NCBI RefSeq assembly: GCF_000189635.1
Contig: NW_002476342.1
Location: forward strand, 1-64,000
Reading direction: 5' to 3'
Source of the DNA: Tetrahymena thermophila SB210
Lineage: Eukaryota; Ciliophora; Oligohymenophorea; Hymenostomatida; Tetrahymenidae
DNA length: 64,000 bases
Of the stretch, positions 48,614 through 62,000 are shown piece by piece. The translations under genes were made by a program, and so were the position numbers. How positions within the stretch are numbered: position 1 is the stretch's first letter; every line of letters begins with the position of its first letter. The notes below the pieces were generated by a model. That model was not told the DNA's origin. It did no database searches and saw nothing but the letters and a program-made list of their open reading frames with translations.

Positions 48614-51600
48614 TCAAAAGTTAAACATCGCACTATGTTGCTTTACACTATTAATTGTATAAATTTGATTTTTTGAATATTCACTCAATTCACTTTATAA
48701 ATCAAATAAATTTTAAGATTATTTTTAACTTGCCTTTAGATCATTTGAGTCTTTGATTTCTTCATCTATAAAATTAAATTTTAAACTTTTATCCTATTCA
48801 TTTTTAGTGTGCTATTTTGTTTAGTTTTCATGACAAAGAGCTTTTTGATAATTCTAAAGCATATTATAAATAGATTGTCTTTTATTTCTAACTGTGCTTT
48901 TTTCATTTACATGTAAGATATTACTTAAAATATAACTCTGTTTTTTTGCATTGGTTATACTTCTTTTTCTTTACATTATTTATGTTTGATCAGCTAATTT
49001 TTAATATAAAATATAAATAAATAAATAAATAAATAAAATATTTAAAGGCTATTGATTTGTTAATTACCTTATAAACACATTTAATCTCCTTCTTTAAGAT
49101 GATCTTGAAATTTACTTATTTCCGAATTAATTTTGTTTAATTTTATATTTTTAATGCTTGCACTAGCTTTTTTCCATAATTTTAGTGTTTTAAGTTTGTT
49201 ATACTTTTTTTAAACAATTTAATTTTTTAAATATTTTGGGAGACAGTTCTTCAGACAATTTCTAAGATGCTTAAATAAAGTATTTTTTTGCTGGTTTAAA
49301 TTGATTTTAAATATTATAAAAATTAGTGAAATAACATAGCCAAAATAGAAAATAATGATTATTGTTTCTATAAAAGGTAATTAGTATATCTAATAGATTT
49401 GATAAATAAATATGTTAAAAATTAAAGTAAAGCAGGAGATTGTTTCGTAGTAGTTTAGTTGATTGTTATAGAATGGCTTAAAAACGAGTAGCAACTAAGT
49501 ATAAATGATTATTATAATAAGTGGACAAATTGAAGAAACTTCTTACTGTTATTAAAGCAATACTGATGTTAGGATTATAGATATTTTAAAATAAATCCTA
49601 ACAAACTCCCAAAAGTAATAATTTTATTTAAATTCTAGGAAGAAGTATCCGTATTTTGATTTAATAATAAAATAATTTAAACTGTTTCTATTTTTGTATA
49701 CTTTAGAGTCTTTTAAGAATAGAATCAATAGGATTAAAGGAAATAGTATCCAAAAGGCCATGATAGGTATTATATAAATTTAATTAAATAGCTAAAAATC
49801 TTAGTCATCACAAAAAAGCTCTAAGCTTGGGCTAAGATAACTTTTGCTGCCTATTTATCTGCATTAAAAGGTAGAAATGAAGTAATTAAGCACATCAAAT
49901 TAAAAGAAAAAGAATGTGATATGAGTAATTATGTAATTGAAACCAATTTTAATTTAGATTTTCTTAATTCTTTTGATGATATTCAAAACTATTAACTAAG
50001 TTAAATAAAATAGAAACGGAATTGTTAAATACAACATGCTAGTCAATTTTATGTAAATTGAATTGTCGTTTTTATTTTAACTTAAATTTAAGTAATGATA
50101 AAAGCATTCACTGCTAGCTGATAGTTTTTGAGCAGGAGTACCAAAGAACTCAAATATATAGGTGACCATTTACGGAATTATGCTGACTTTGAAAGAGTAG
50201 ACAATTGAAGAAATTTGAATAAAATTAAGTAAAATTTTCATGATAAAAACTGATTCATCTTAAATACAGCTTTTAGAATAAGGTAATAATTTCATCATTC
50301 TTAAATAATTTCCATGAGCATTCGCTATGCAGTTTTTCATAAGCATCAAAATATTTGCTAAAATGTAAGAAAAAATAAAAATTGCAATTAAAAAAATGTA
50401 CACAAATTCCATATTAGATTCGCTGCATTTTTGGCATTTATATTTTTAAATTGAATTTGCATAATATCCATTTTTCCAAACCTTTCCAAATATATCGCAA
50501 GTCTCGCATAGAGGGCCTAAATATCCTTGAATACATCCATTTAAGCTGTCTTTATCTTATGAATTGCAGATGTTTGGATACTCTTGATTACATTAAAGAA
50601 TTAAATCTGTCTCTTCATTTTCTCTCCAAAATCCATTAGATAGGACAAGTTTGTTAGAATAGCACTTACTTACACCAAAAGGACATTTCTTACATTTTAA
50701 GCTATCTGTTTCTTATAAATTATTGAGTATTGGTTGCTGTAGAGAATAAGTACCTTCGATACATTATTCACACTAGATTATGTTATCTGATATTTGCAAA
50801 AATACTTCTCCAGGTAAGCAATTTCTAAATTTAATTTACATGTTGACATTTTTAACAATTTGCTGCTATGTCAATTTAATCTTCAAACTCTAAGAACTAA
50901 CTACGATATTTGGCTAGGCAGCTAAAATTATATTGTCAAATACAAAAGAAAATGACTCAATATAAAATTATTTATAAGTTATTATTGACTGTCCTCTGAT
51001 ATCGACTCTCCCACTTGTATCAAACAATTCAAAAACATAAAACTACAGCTCATTCATAATACTTTCAGGATAGTTGTTTGATTAAATTTAATTTAAATTT
51101 ATAGCAACAATTTTGTTTTCATTATCGTAAAGTCTGATTGATAAATATAAATTTCCTCCACTTTATTAATCAGTTATGTAAAGAATATTACTTAGTTCTT
51201 TTTCGAAAAGGTTTGCTTAAAAAATTTCTTTTTATTAATTATTAAGGATGCTAAGCTTAATAGGATAAGTTCCTATATTATTACCATAAATTTTTCCAAT
51301 ATTATCTTAAAAAGTAGCTTAAATTAAACCATAAGCATTCAGATTTAATAAATTATTTTAAGATGAGATAATCCTTATAGCACCTCCTATCAAAGCTGTA
51401 TTTTTAAGAAATTATGACTTGGAATCAATATTAATTATTTAAACATCCTCAAATAGCAAACTTCCACCATTTCCAAAAACTTCATTTTGAATAAATTATG
51501 TTGAGTTGATTGAAATGTTTTTTATGTCCTTGAAATAGAACGAAGCACCATCTGTTCCTTTATTTAGCTAGAAATTTGATTAGTTAATATTTATTTAGGT

Positions 51601-54600
51601 TGAGTCTTTTATTAAGATATTTCCTTCATTTTATTAAAACTAAATACTGCTTAAAATTATGTTTGTATTTGAAATTAAAAATAGGTTTTACTGTTTTTTC
51701 AATTCATAAGTGATAGGAAACTAATTTTTAGAAACAAAAGCATTTTATAAAATAAATGAATCATCAAATAAATTTCTGATATAATTTTGACTGCTGTAAG
51801 TCTTATTAGATCTGATAATTGTTAATTCTTTATTTTAAGTTGAAATTAAATTATTTATGAGAGTCTATTGAATTCCTAGCAATTCTAAAATAATTGATTA
51901 GTTTAATTAAGATATTTTTTGTGCTGTATTTTAACAATTCTTAATAATTATTGTCTCCAATTTTAGATTTTAAATGTCCATCAACTGTATTAAAATTCCA
52001 TTAAAGAAGCTGTTGGAAATATATAAATTTTTAATAATCAATGTTCCTATTTATTGAGCTATTATTAAAGCAAAATTATCATCAAACTAAAACATATTAT
52101 CAATATTTATTTTGTCAATTAAAACATAAGAGATATTTTTAAATACAAATAATCCTAATTGAGTTTGTTAACCAATATTGCTATCAAGCAATCTTTATGA
52201 AGAACTTAAATTTAGATTCATGAATTTCATATCAACTAATTACACTGAATTAGTTGAGTTAAATAATAATTATGATCCATAAGAAATGCTTTAATTGCTT
52301 ATCTGCAAAGATTAAAAATTTATATTTTAAGTTTTCTAATTAAATTAAATTAATTATTATCCCTGCTAAAAATGCAGATTAAGATCAATTAGATTGACAT
52401 CTTAATTAATATTTAAGAAACTATTCTAGCTCAAAACAAGATTAGAATTCGTAGAATTAACAGATTAAAATATAAATTATGTTTAATTATTTGATTGAAA
52501 ATTAGAGAAATTTATTTCTTAATCTATTGAAATCTTAATTATTTAATTTAAGTTATTAGGAATATTTGCTTAGGATATTTAATCGAGCTAGTTTTGGGTA
52601 AGAGCATTGTTTTAATAACGAATTTCCTAAATGCAATTAGACTAATTACTATTATAATTTGCTATTTAATCACTGATTTATCCTAGACTTAATAGGTATT
52701 CATATATTCCTGTTGAAGTTATAGCTAAAATTTAGTAAATTTGATTATTTATCACATTATTCAGTGAGATTATTTCTGGAAATGACAATTATTTAAAGTG
52801 GACTGATTAAATTTAATTTTACGTATTAATTAAAATTATTTCAATTCCATTTTGGTATGAGATAGCAAAGCATTTTTCATTTATGCTTAGAAATTATTTC
52901 ATTGAAAAACTCAAACTAGATTTTCTGAATCTGCCAATATAACTTAAATTTGTAATATTATAGAAATTTAATTAAAATTTACATCCGAGTACGAGATAGC
53001 TTTCAGTGTTATATAATTGTTTCCAGTATAGCTCTGGAAATGATAAATATTTGATTAGATTGTTATTAATTAAATTAAATACTGCTAATTTCTTCTCTTC
53101 TGCTATACTCAGATAATATCTTTGATACTTATAATCAATATCAAACAATATTAAGTTAGAGCCTTTACTCTAATTCTAACTCTAGTTTATGCTTTGAGCT
53201 TTCTGGTTGAATATTTATGAATTTGTTGCTTTCATGCTATTTATGTCTACTTGTATGATATTTCCTTGTGACATTATTAGAACTAGCTAGCTATTATCTT
53301 TTTAAATAAATTAAACAACAATATTTGATGGTTAGTAAATTCCAATTATTTAGCTCTACTTTTAATTAATATTGTATTAAAATACTTCACCAGAAACCAA
53401 TGAGACCAAAAGAATATTCTGTTTTTGATTTTGATTGTCTAAATATGTAAAGTTAAAAGTAGTAACTATCAAATAATTTTAATTAAATTGATATGTAAAA
53501 AACTATTTCTAATTAACGAAATCGTAATCTATGAATTGATTATTTTGAGTTAAGAAAATTGCAATGTTTTCTCCTACTAAAAGGAACTGCTTAATTTTAT
53601 AAGATAGAGTATAAGAAATATTATTGATATTAGGGATCAAGCTGATAGTTTATCCTATTATAATATCTACTTAAGAGGAAAATACAACAAGATTAATTAC
53701 TTAATTGAACTACACAAATTTTTTCATGTCAATTACTTAATCTTAGAATCGTTATATAAAAACCATTTTTTACTGGTCATAAAGAAATAGATTATAGCTG
53801 TTATCACAAACAAGTATGGAATTCAAGAAACTATTTGCTTAGCTCTAAATTAAAATATAAAACTACTTTTCTGTACGGTCAACTGTTTAATAAACTTTGG
53901 TCAGTATATTATAACTTTATCTCCAAATATATTAACCATTATGGATGAAAATTTCATTCATATCAAAATCTAAGAAATAATCAATTGGAGGTGCTGTTTG
54001 TTACAATTATAACTCACTGATTCCAATTATATTTTAATTAGAGACAGTTGAGCCTAATGTAACAATTTAGCTATTACCATATGTATCTACATAAAAAATC
54101 ATGTTGTTTTCTTAGTCATATTTTGCACCTAATGAATTTCCTATTCCATTATATTTATACGGCTATGTAATACTTCCTTAAGATTATAGAGTATTTAAGC
54201 TAAAAAATTTTAATTAGCCAGTAGTTATTTCATTTGTTTGGTAAGCAATCAAGTTTATTTAAGGGAAATAAAAACCTTTTCTTAGCTAGCCAATGCTGGG
54301 AATAATATTTTTAACGATCTACAAAGTTTATCTTGATATAATCATCGCAGCTAATTTAAATAAAAATTATTTTTAAATAAAAAAACTAAATTTTAAATTT
54401 AAACTCATAATTCTAATAATACCATAAATACTTCTAAAAAATTAAACTTCTAATTTGTATAAATAGTTAAATAGTACAAAAAATAAAAAATTTTAGTAAA
54501 ATAAAAAAAATTTTTGAAAAATTGATATTTATTTACCTGATGGAGTATATGCTAATAAGTAACTAGAACAGATATCAAATTAAAATATAGGTTAATTCGA

Positions 54601-57600
54601 GCCATTAATACTTGATAAATAATTACCTTAAAAGTTGTAAATTTCAATTTAATTTTCATAAGCAAAAATATATTGCAATTTTTGGTCAATTTAAAGATTA
54701 AAATTCATTAAAGTCAATGTTTATATTAAAATACTTGCTTAGACTTTATATTATTATAGTTTATCATAGATTGAAATGGAATTAGTATTTAATTTACATA
54801 CCACAAATTATTCCATAAAAAAGCAGATCTCATAATTAAAATGACCAGCAGGTGATAAAATATTCATATTGCTTAAATCTAAATTAAATTCAACTAGAAT
54901 TTTTCCATATGCAAGAATCTTAGAATATGTTTCGTCTATCCAACAGCCTTAAACTTAATTCAACGAATTAGAAATTTAACTCTATTTGATTGTGTAATTC
55001 AGATTATTTATTTGATCTTTTACAATTATTTATTACCTGTTAAAAGACAAAAATATGCCAAGATTATCTGAAATATAAAGATCAACTATGTTTTCAAAGC
55101 TATCTGGGTTGGTAGAAATTTTAAGATCAAAGTTAATTTATCCAATCAATTCGTTAGAAAAAAGATTAAAAATTTATATAGAAGAAATTTTGATGACGTA
55201 GTAACTTCCTAATTTAAAACTTCTTTTGATAAACTGGATAGTGTCTTAGCTATACATTTTTTGTATAGAATAAACTTTTTAAATCGGATAATCTTAATTT
55301 AGTGGGCTAACACCCAAGTATCCACTTGCTGCACCTACGTAACTAATTGTGTTTTAAATGTTTATTATTTCTGAGGTAATAGTCTCACCTATAATATAAT
55401 TTTGATTACCTCTAAGTTAAATTCCACTTTATTTATACCATTTTATTTACTGTGTTAGAGAATAACTATAAGCTAAAACATCATTGAATAAGAATATTTC
55501 TTAACTATTATCATCTGTAATTTTTCTCACAATAGAAAACTTAATTGATACTACAGTGTAAGTTATTGGTCTTTAAATGACTCCATTCTAAGTTATTTCT
55601 AAGAACCCAAATTAGCATGGATATGCTAGATTTGACTGACTTGAATAAAATAATGTAAAAAATATATCAGGTTCATACATTTTAACATCTACTAGAATTC
55701 CGTACTATTAAACATTCTACAATATAATCTAAAAATTATTATTTATAATACTCATTTAATTTCTTTAATCCATCACCATCAAAATCTCTATTTTTAAATT
55801 AAATAAAATAATTTTTTTAAAATAATAAAAAGTGTTTTTAAAAATAAGAAATGAACTTTTAAATGGTTGAAGAATTAATTGAAAGCTTTTAAAGAATTTC
55901 AAATAAATTTTTAAAACATTTTAGATTTACAATTGAAAATATGAAAGTAATTTTTTCAGCTGTTTAAATGAGCAAATAAATAATGATTAAATGGTATTAA
56001 TTAATTAAATTAATTACGCTGATTGGGATAATTAAAGAGGAACATCTTAGAGTAATTGAATTGCAACTAATAGGTATTTGGTGTCTGATTAATTGATAGT
56101 GAAGAATTATTGAATATATATGATCTAATAATATTTTAGTTATCAACTGTGAATATAGTGTCTTAGTTAGAAACTTTCGCAATTAGTATATTGCTGTTAA
56201 AACTAGTAGCATAAATTTATTGATAATTAAGATTGTAAATTGCTATGGTTTAGTTAAAAAACAAATAGATAAAGTTATTTGATAAATTGATTTAAGTGTA
56301 TTGCTATAGATTTACAAATATCTCAATCAATTAAAAAGTATTATAAATATTTTAAATTAAAATATAATTATTAAATTAGGCAAGCAAGATTTGAGATTAA
56401 AATATCTACACATCTATGCATGCTAATCCGCCAGATTAAAACTAATTTAAGTATTTGGGATTCATTTAGTCTACTGTTTACCAAACCGCAATCTTTCCTT
56501 ATTAATCGCATGTTACTAAAATATTTCCATCATCCGATAATGCAACTTTATGAATGGTATTTCGGTTTTAGTAGGAAACTGCTTTGAAATCTGTTGAAAT
56601 ATAGGTCTTGTTCAATTGTAAATCTACTATCTAAATTATATCAGATAGAATGCACAAAAAGGATTGGTTTTGATTATTTGACAAATTTATGAATTTGATT
56701 GGGGAATTAATGTAAACAGTCATCTGATTGTAAAATAATAAAGTCTTTTTGTTTAAATAATCAAATAAATATATTTCTATCTTCTAGTTTGATAATATAT
56801 ATACAAAAATTTAATCTTTAATTAGAATTTAACAAAAATCTAAAATTTATAATGAGAATTCTTTCTGTTAAAGAATTTAGAATGTGTTTAAATCAACAAT
56901 TTGTAATGCTTTATTATCTGCCAAAATAAATAATACTTATTTTGAATCGCTTGCTGGGCTTTTTGATGAATATTTTTAAATCTTATTGATTTACTAGAAA
57001 GAGGTATTTATTGAACCACAAGATTTACTATTTTATCTGACCATAAATACTTTGCTTTGATTTTGTAAAGTTAAAAGAATTGTGTATTAATTATTCAAAA
57101 GAAAGCTTTCTATTTGCAAAATATTAAATGAACCAAGCTCACATGTATATGATTCATTAACTTATTAAAGAAAGACTTGAGATAGAGCATTTTATTATAG
57201 AAGATAAACTATGGTTTAATTCTAAGGATTGAACAATAAAATGAAGTTATTGATTGTGATAAATTTACTCTAGAAACTAATTTCTAACTAATTTTGATAA
57301 TTATTTGCTGCATTAATTTCAGTAAAGAAAACTTTATTTTATTACTATTAAAAGGAAGTAATAAAACTTCTACTTTGATTATTACTAACAACTAAGACAT
57401 CACTTTAAGCATTAACAGTTCCTTGTTAAATCACAGCACATAAAACATTTTTTTGGTTAATTTAATCCCAAAAATACACTTTATTTTCATTTGTCACTAG
57501 ATAAATTTGCTAATTTATGCATTTAATCAACATCAAGCTTAGGTTAAATGAATTTTAACGAATAAATGAACCATCATAAGCATTAATCTTATTAACAAAA

Positions 57601-57989
57601 TAGTTATAGATAACTTAAATATATCCATCTTAATCAAAAGAAGCATCAATTATCTTCTATTTATTTGAGATCTAAGAGAGCTAAAGATATTAAGTTGAAC
57701 AACTATTTGCAGAAATACATTTATTGCTAGCAGAATCTAAGATAAACCTTTGAGGACATACTGACATACATACCATAGATTAATTTGCCTCAAATGTGCT
57801 TTAATTTACTTCGCATTTATCCTACACACAAATATTTGTTTGCTCAAAGTAAGAGAACCCAGTTTAACACTCGGAACATCTTTCGATGCCTTTAAGGTCT
57901 AAGTAGCAGCTATTACATCCAGTTGGACATGCTAAACACATAAATAAAAGTTGGAATAACAGGTATATTTATACACCAATTTTGTTCAT
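48614..57989 (-). CDS. Giant receptor-like membrane protein A2, paralogue of A1
   Basis: The ATG at 57989 opens a signal peptide (IYLLFQLLFMCLA) followed by CPTGCNSCY and further Cys pairs. Three introns (56017-55788, 54536-54351, 49067-48994) leave about 2961 residues ending at TGA 48614. The order matches A1: beta-propeller-like middle, beta-helix region with NTALIGGAIR near 2058, Cys block with CKKCPFGVSKC and CETCDIFG near 2290, several membrane helices (about 2395-2750) with YYFWEFVRIYFK, then a basic, Gln-rich cytoplasmic tail. The last 600 residues align with A1 without large gaps; the tails differ. The intron in the tail is absent in A1, and three A1 introns are absent here. Probable surface receptor or adhesin; ligand and pathway unknown. 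Splice sites were chosen by GT/AG and frame. Confidence 0.8.
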
Positions 57990-59009
57990 TGTTATATATA
58001 TATTTATTTTATTCAATTCTTATCCTTTTTAATGTGATTTTAATTAATTTGAATTCATCTATTTTAAAAAAATTAATAAACAAATAGTTCAATCAATCAA
58101 TAAAGAAATTAAATTTCTAATACTAAAGTTATCTCTATACAATTTATGAAAAAAAGTTTAAAATTTGTTTGTATAATTTATTTTTAATATGGATGATAAA
58201 ATATGATTTATTTACTTGAAATTTATTATTTATTAAATATTTTATTTTATTATGAATATTAACATATGTTTGAGATTGAATAGAGTATTTAAAAAAATTA
58301 TTTTAATTTCAAAGTGTGTTGCCACTTTTCTTAAATATTCTTAAGAAAAGAGCAGTATTAGGTTTGATCTATAAATTAAATGAAAATATTTTGAAATTAA
58401 ATATTTACATAGAAAGTTATTTTTTGCTTAAAGTTAATTTAATGATTTATTAATATTTAGCTTTGTAGATATTTTTTACCCCTAATTTATTTTGAAGTTC
58501 AGATTTTTTTGAGCTTTTTAGCATTCAATTTTATTAGAAACCTAAATCAAGAGTATTTTTATTTTAAATATACAAAAAATCAAAATATAACAAAAAAGTT
58601 TAATTAGAAAATATTCGAAAATACCTATTTTGTATAAAAGTTAGGTTATTTAATTACTTAAATTTCTAATTAAGCAAAGAGCTTTATAAAATAAATTGGT
58701 GTTTATGAAAAACAGTATAAAATTTATATAAAATAGAACATAAAATATTTGTGTGATTATGAAAAAATGGCAAATTTTTATTTGGTTGAATTCAATTAAA
58801 TATATAAATCATTTAAAATATCAAAAATAAAAGGAAAATTTGTAAATTTAAATTTACTTTAACAAATAAAAAATCATAAAGAAACCTTTTTGATAATTAT
58901 CAGTTTTAATTTTGAATTTTTTTTTATCAGATTAAACGAATATTACTTTCTTATTAATTAATTTCTATTTAAATAATTTATCATTAGACTTTAAAAAACA
59001 AATAAATCC
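57990..59009. other. Spacer upstream of A2 and downstream of LRR gene 8
   Basis: AT-rich, no gene seen. A 10-bp foldback CTTTTCTTAA...TTAAGAAAAG lies at 58326-58351. The presumed promoter of A2 is within the right-adjacent few hundred bases. Confidence 0.5.
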
Positions 59010-62000
59010 TCATAAAAATAGGCATACAGATAAACATATACATATATAGCACTTTGCTATTTAAAAAAATGGCTATTGCTGCTAAATAGCACATAGCCAT
59101 TAGGTTTTAAAAGTAATATAAAATTTATTTTTTTATTTTTTTATATGTATTTATGAATCAAATTTAATTTGTAAAATGAGGGCACAATGGAATATTTTAA
59201 GATTTAAAAAAGAAGGGCAATTATATAAAATATAAAATATAAAATATATTTTTATGATTTTGTAATATAACTTGTTAAAATTTGTGTATGAAGCCTTGAA
59301 AAAGGCTGCAAGCACCCTAGGGTACTATATATATATCATAAAACATATAATATTCAAATATTTAAACATAAATTTAATATTTATCCATGCTTTTTTCGCC
59401 ACTTGTTTATCATCAGAAATTATTTTCAAATGCAACTAATCTTTTTGATTTAAGACACTTGCTTTTTACTTTGAATGATTGTGATTCACTTAAGTTAAAA
59501 CTTCTATAATAAATTTGAGTAAATATTAAATAAAATAACATTATAGGAATGAAAAAAAAAAAATCAAATAAATTCAAAGTGCTTTTTTGTTTTATAGTTA
59601 AAATATCTCAATCCAAAACAATTAAACTGTTTTTACTAAAGCTCTAGTGTCAAATTTGAGAGATTAATGCAATTTGCTAAAGCAGAGCCTAAACCTGAGG
59701 AACCTTCATCACCAATTTAATTATCACTTTTTAAATTTTGAGGAAAAATTTATAATTAAATAGTAAATTAGAAGGAAAAAATGAAGAACAAATTTAATTA
59801 ATAAGATTAATTTATTATAAAATCAAAAGTTGAAAATAAAATGATGAGTTAAATTAACAAAAAAGGAACAAAAAAAAGCAAGCACAATAAAAAGGAAAAT
59901 AAAAAAGAGCTTTATTGTTTTTAATTAGTTTTTATAATTCAAAATATCACAATCCAAAACAAATAAACTTTTTTTACCCAAGATCAAGTGTCAAATTTGA
60001 GAGATTAATGCAATTTACTAAAGCAGAACCTAAACCTGATGTACCAATTGCACCAATTTTATTACGACTTTTTAATATTCAAGAATAAATATATTATTAA
60101 TTAGTTTATTAGAAGGAAAAATTAAAAAATAATATGAAATAAAAAGATTAATTAATAATAAAAGTAAAAGTTGAAAATAAAACGATGAGTAAATTAACAA
60201 AAAAAAGCAAGAACAGTAAAAACAAAATGAAAAAAGAGCTTTATTGTTTTAAAAAGTTTTACCCAAGACTAAGTGTCAAATTAGAGAGATTAATGCAATT
60301 TGATAAAGCAGAGCCTAAGCCTGAGGCACCTTCATCACCAATGTGATTGTCACTTTTTATATAATTATTTAGCTTATTAGAAGGAAAAAATGAAGAAAAA
60401 ATATGAAATAATAAGATTAATTAAAAATAAAAGCTAATTCTGAAACTAAGATTATGAGTTAATTTAACAAAGAAAGAACAAAAAAGGTAACCACAATAAA
60501 AAGAAAAAGAAAAAAAGCTTTATTGCTTTAAATTAGTTTTTATAATTAAAAATATCACAATCCAAAACAAATAAACTGTTTTTACCGAAGTAGAAGTGTC
60601 AAATTTGAGAGATTCATGCAATTTGCTAAAGCAGAACCTAAACCTGATGCACCCATTGGACCAATTTAATTGTAACTTAATAAATATTGAAGAAAAAATT
60701 TATAATTACTTAGTTTATTAGAAGGAAAAAATGAAGAAAAAATATGAAATAATAAAATTATTTAATAATAAATGTAAAAGTTGAAAATAAAATTATGAGT
60801 TAAATTAACAATGAAGGAATATAAAAAAGCAAGCACAAGAAAAATCAAAAGAAAAAGAAAAAATAGATTTTTTGTTTTAAACTAGTTTTTATAATTAAAA
60901 ATATAACAATCCAAAACAAAAATGTTTTTACCCTAGACCAAGTGTCAAATTTGAGAGATTAATGCAATTTGCTAAAGCAGAACTTAAGCCTGATGCACCT
61001 TCATCACCAATTTAGTTGTCACTTTTTAAATATTGAAGAAAAAAATATTAATATAGTTTATTAATAGGAAAAAAGGATGAAATAATAAGATTAATTAATA
61101 ATAAAAGCTAATATTGATAATTAAATTATGAGTTAAATTAACTAAAAAAGAACAAAAAAAAGCAAGCATTATAAAAAGAAATTATTGTTTTAAATTCGTT
61201 TTTATATAAACCGTTTTACAGAAGATCAATTTTCAAATTTGAGAGATTAATGCAATTTGCTAAAGCAGAACCTAAACGTGATGCACCAATTGCACCAATT
61301 TTGTTACGACTTTTTAATATTGATGAAAAAATATTTAATTAAATACTTAATTAGAAGGAAAAAATGAAGAAGTAATATGAAATAATAAGATTAATTAATA
61401 ATAAAAGCAAATTGAGTTAAATTAATAAAGAAAGAAGACAAAAAAAAAGTAAGCACAATAAAAAGAAAATGAAAAAAGAGCTTTAATGTTTTAAATTTTG
61501 TTATTATAATTAAAAATATCACAATCCAAAACAAATAAACTGTTTTTACCCAAGACCAAGTGTCAAATTTGAGAGATTAATGCAATTTGCTAAACCAGAA
61601 CCTAAGCCTGATGAACCTTCATCACCAATTTAATTGTCACTATTTAAATATTGAAGAAAAAATTTATAATTAAATAGTTAAATAGAAGGAAATAATGAAG
61701 AAAAAACATGGAATAATAGATGAATTAATAATAAAAGCTAATTTTGAAAATAAAATAATGAGTTAATTTAACAAAGAAGGAACAAAAAAAACCAAGCACG
61801 TTCAAAAGAAAAAGAAAAAAGAATTTTATTGTTTAAATTAGTTTTTATAAATAAAAATATCACAATCCAAAATAAATAAACTATTTTTACCGAAGATGAA
61901 GTGTTAAATTTGAGAGATTAATGCAATTTGCTAAAGCAAAACCTAAGCCTGATGCACCCATTGAACCAATTTAATTGTAACTTTTTAAATATTGAAGAAA

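Noticed and set aside
50451..50639. A short + strand reading frame
   Set aside because: It lies opposite the Cys-rich block of A2, whose minus-strand frame is uninterrupted and has recognisable motifs.
58326..58351. Hairpin as a transcription terminator
   Set aside because: It is an AT-rich 10-bp foldback, likely by chance in this composition, and intrinsic terminators of this kind are not used by eukaryotic protein-coding genes.
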